From NCBI GenBank assembly GCA_916048115.1, contig CAJZGQ010000072.1, forward strand, positions 1 through 5,885: 5,885 nucleotides of DNA, in the 5' to 3' direction. Source of the DNA: an uncultured Streptococcus sp. (lineage in GTDB: Bacteria > Bacillota > Bacilli > Lactobacillales > Streptococcaceae). The notes below the pieces were generated by a model that was not told the DNA's origin, ran no database searches, and saw only the letters and a list, made by a program, of their open reading frames with translations. How positions within the stretch are numbered: the first letter of the stretch is position 1; every line of letters starts with the position of its first letter. Shown piece by piece: positions 5,878-5,885 of the stretch. The position numbers and the translations under genes were made by a program.

Positions 5878-5885
5878 AAGGAAAG
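5878..5885 (+). promoter_or_regulatory. Probable ribosome binding site of a gene beyond the window
   Basis: AAGGAAAG at the very end, preceded by a purine-rich leader (5861-5877), is a moderate Shine-Dalgarno match located about 12 nt after the expected start of transcription. The start codon would lie just past the edge, so the gene cannot be identified. Confidence 0.5.

Noticed and set aside
1..5885. CRISPR array, insertion sequence, tRNA/rRNA, or phage elements
   Set aside because: No regularly spaced direct repeats with unique spacers, no transposase or terminal inverted repeats, and no RNA gene signatures were seen on either strand.

Overview
The window looks like a chromosomal segment from a Streptococcus of the mitis/sanguinis type. 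The evidence is an AdcAII-family zinc lipoprotein followed directly by a polyhistidine triad (Pht) protein, AdcR-type operator boxes upstream, and moderately low G+C. I cannot fix the species from sequence alone. The predicted proteins resemble pneumococcal AdcAII and PhtE as I remember them, but are clearly diverged.

Layout. Positions 1-54 carry the tail and intrinsic terminator of an unseen upstream plus-strand gene. Positions 61-215 are a regulatory region: a strong sigma-A-type promoter (TTGACA, 17 bp, TATTAT) runs straight into three 12-bp AdcR-like palindromes laid end to end (157-192), followed by a short leader. Then come adcAII (216-1151) and a 1096-residue PhtE-like gene (1159-4449), 7 nt apart and evidently one operon. 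A 14-bp perfect hairpin (4457-4489) separates this operon from a convergent minus-strand gene (4538-5722) for a cytoplasmic alpha/beta hydrolase of the DUF2974/Mbeg1-like type. The right edge (5723-5885) is a divergent promoter region. It drives the hydrolase gene leftward and an unseen gene rightward, whose probable Shine-Dalgarno sequence is the last thing in the window.

How the genes work together. AdcAII is the membrane-anchored zinc-binding component that feeds the AdcBC ABC importer. Pht proteins are zinc-binding surface proteins thought to capture zinc and pass it to AdcAII. Both should be repressed by Zn-loaded AdcR and induced in zinc starvation. The hydrolase is transcribed separately and shows no link to zinc.

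Most noteworthy points: the gapless triple operator; a 17-histidine tract encoded by 24-bp tandem repeats inside the Pht protein, near where pneumococcal PhtE (from memory) has an extra histidine triad; and two divergent promoters at the right edge that are mirror images, sharing a 9-bp element at identical spacing from an extended -10. I did not find a wholly new kind of system. The core is a known zinc-acquisition operon with unusual architecture.
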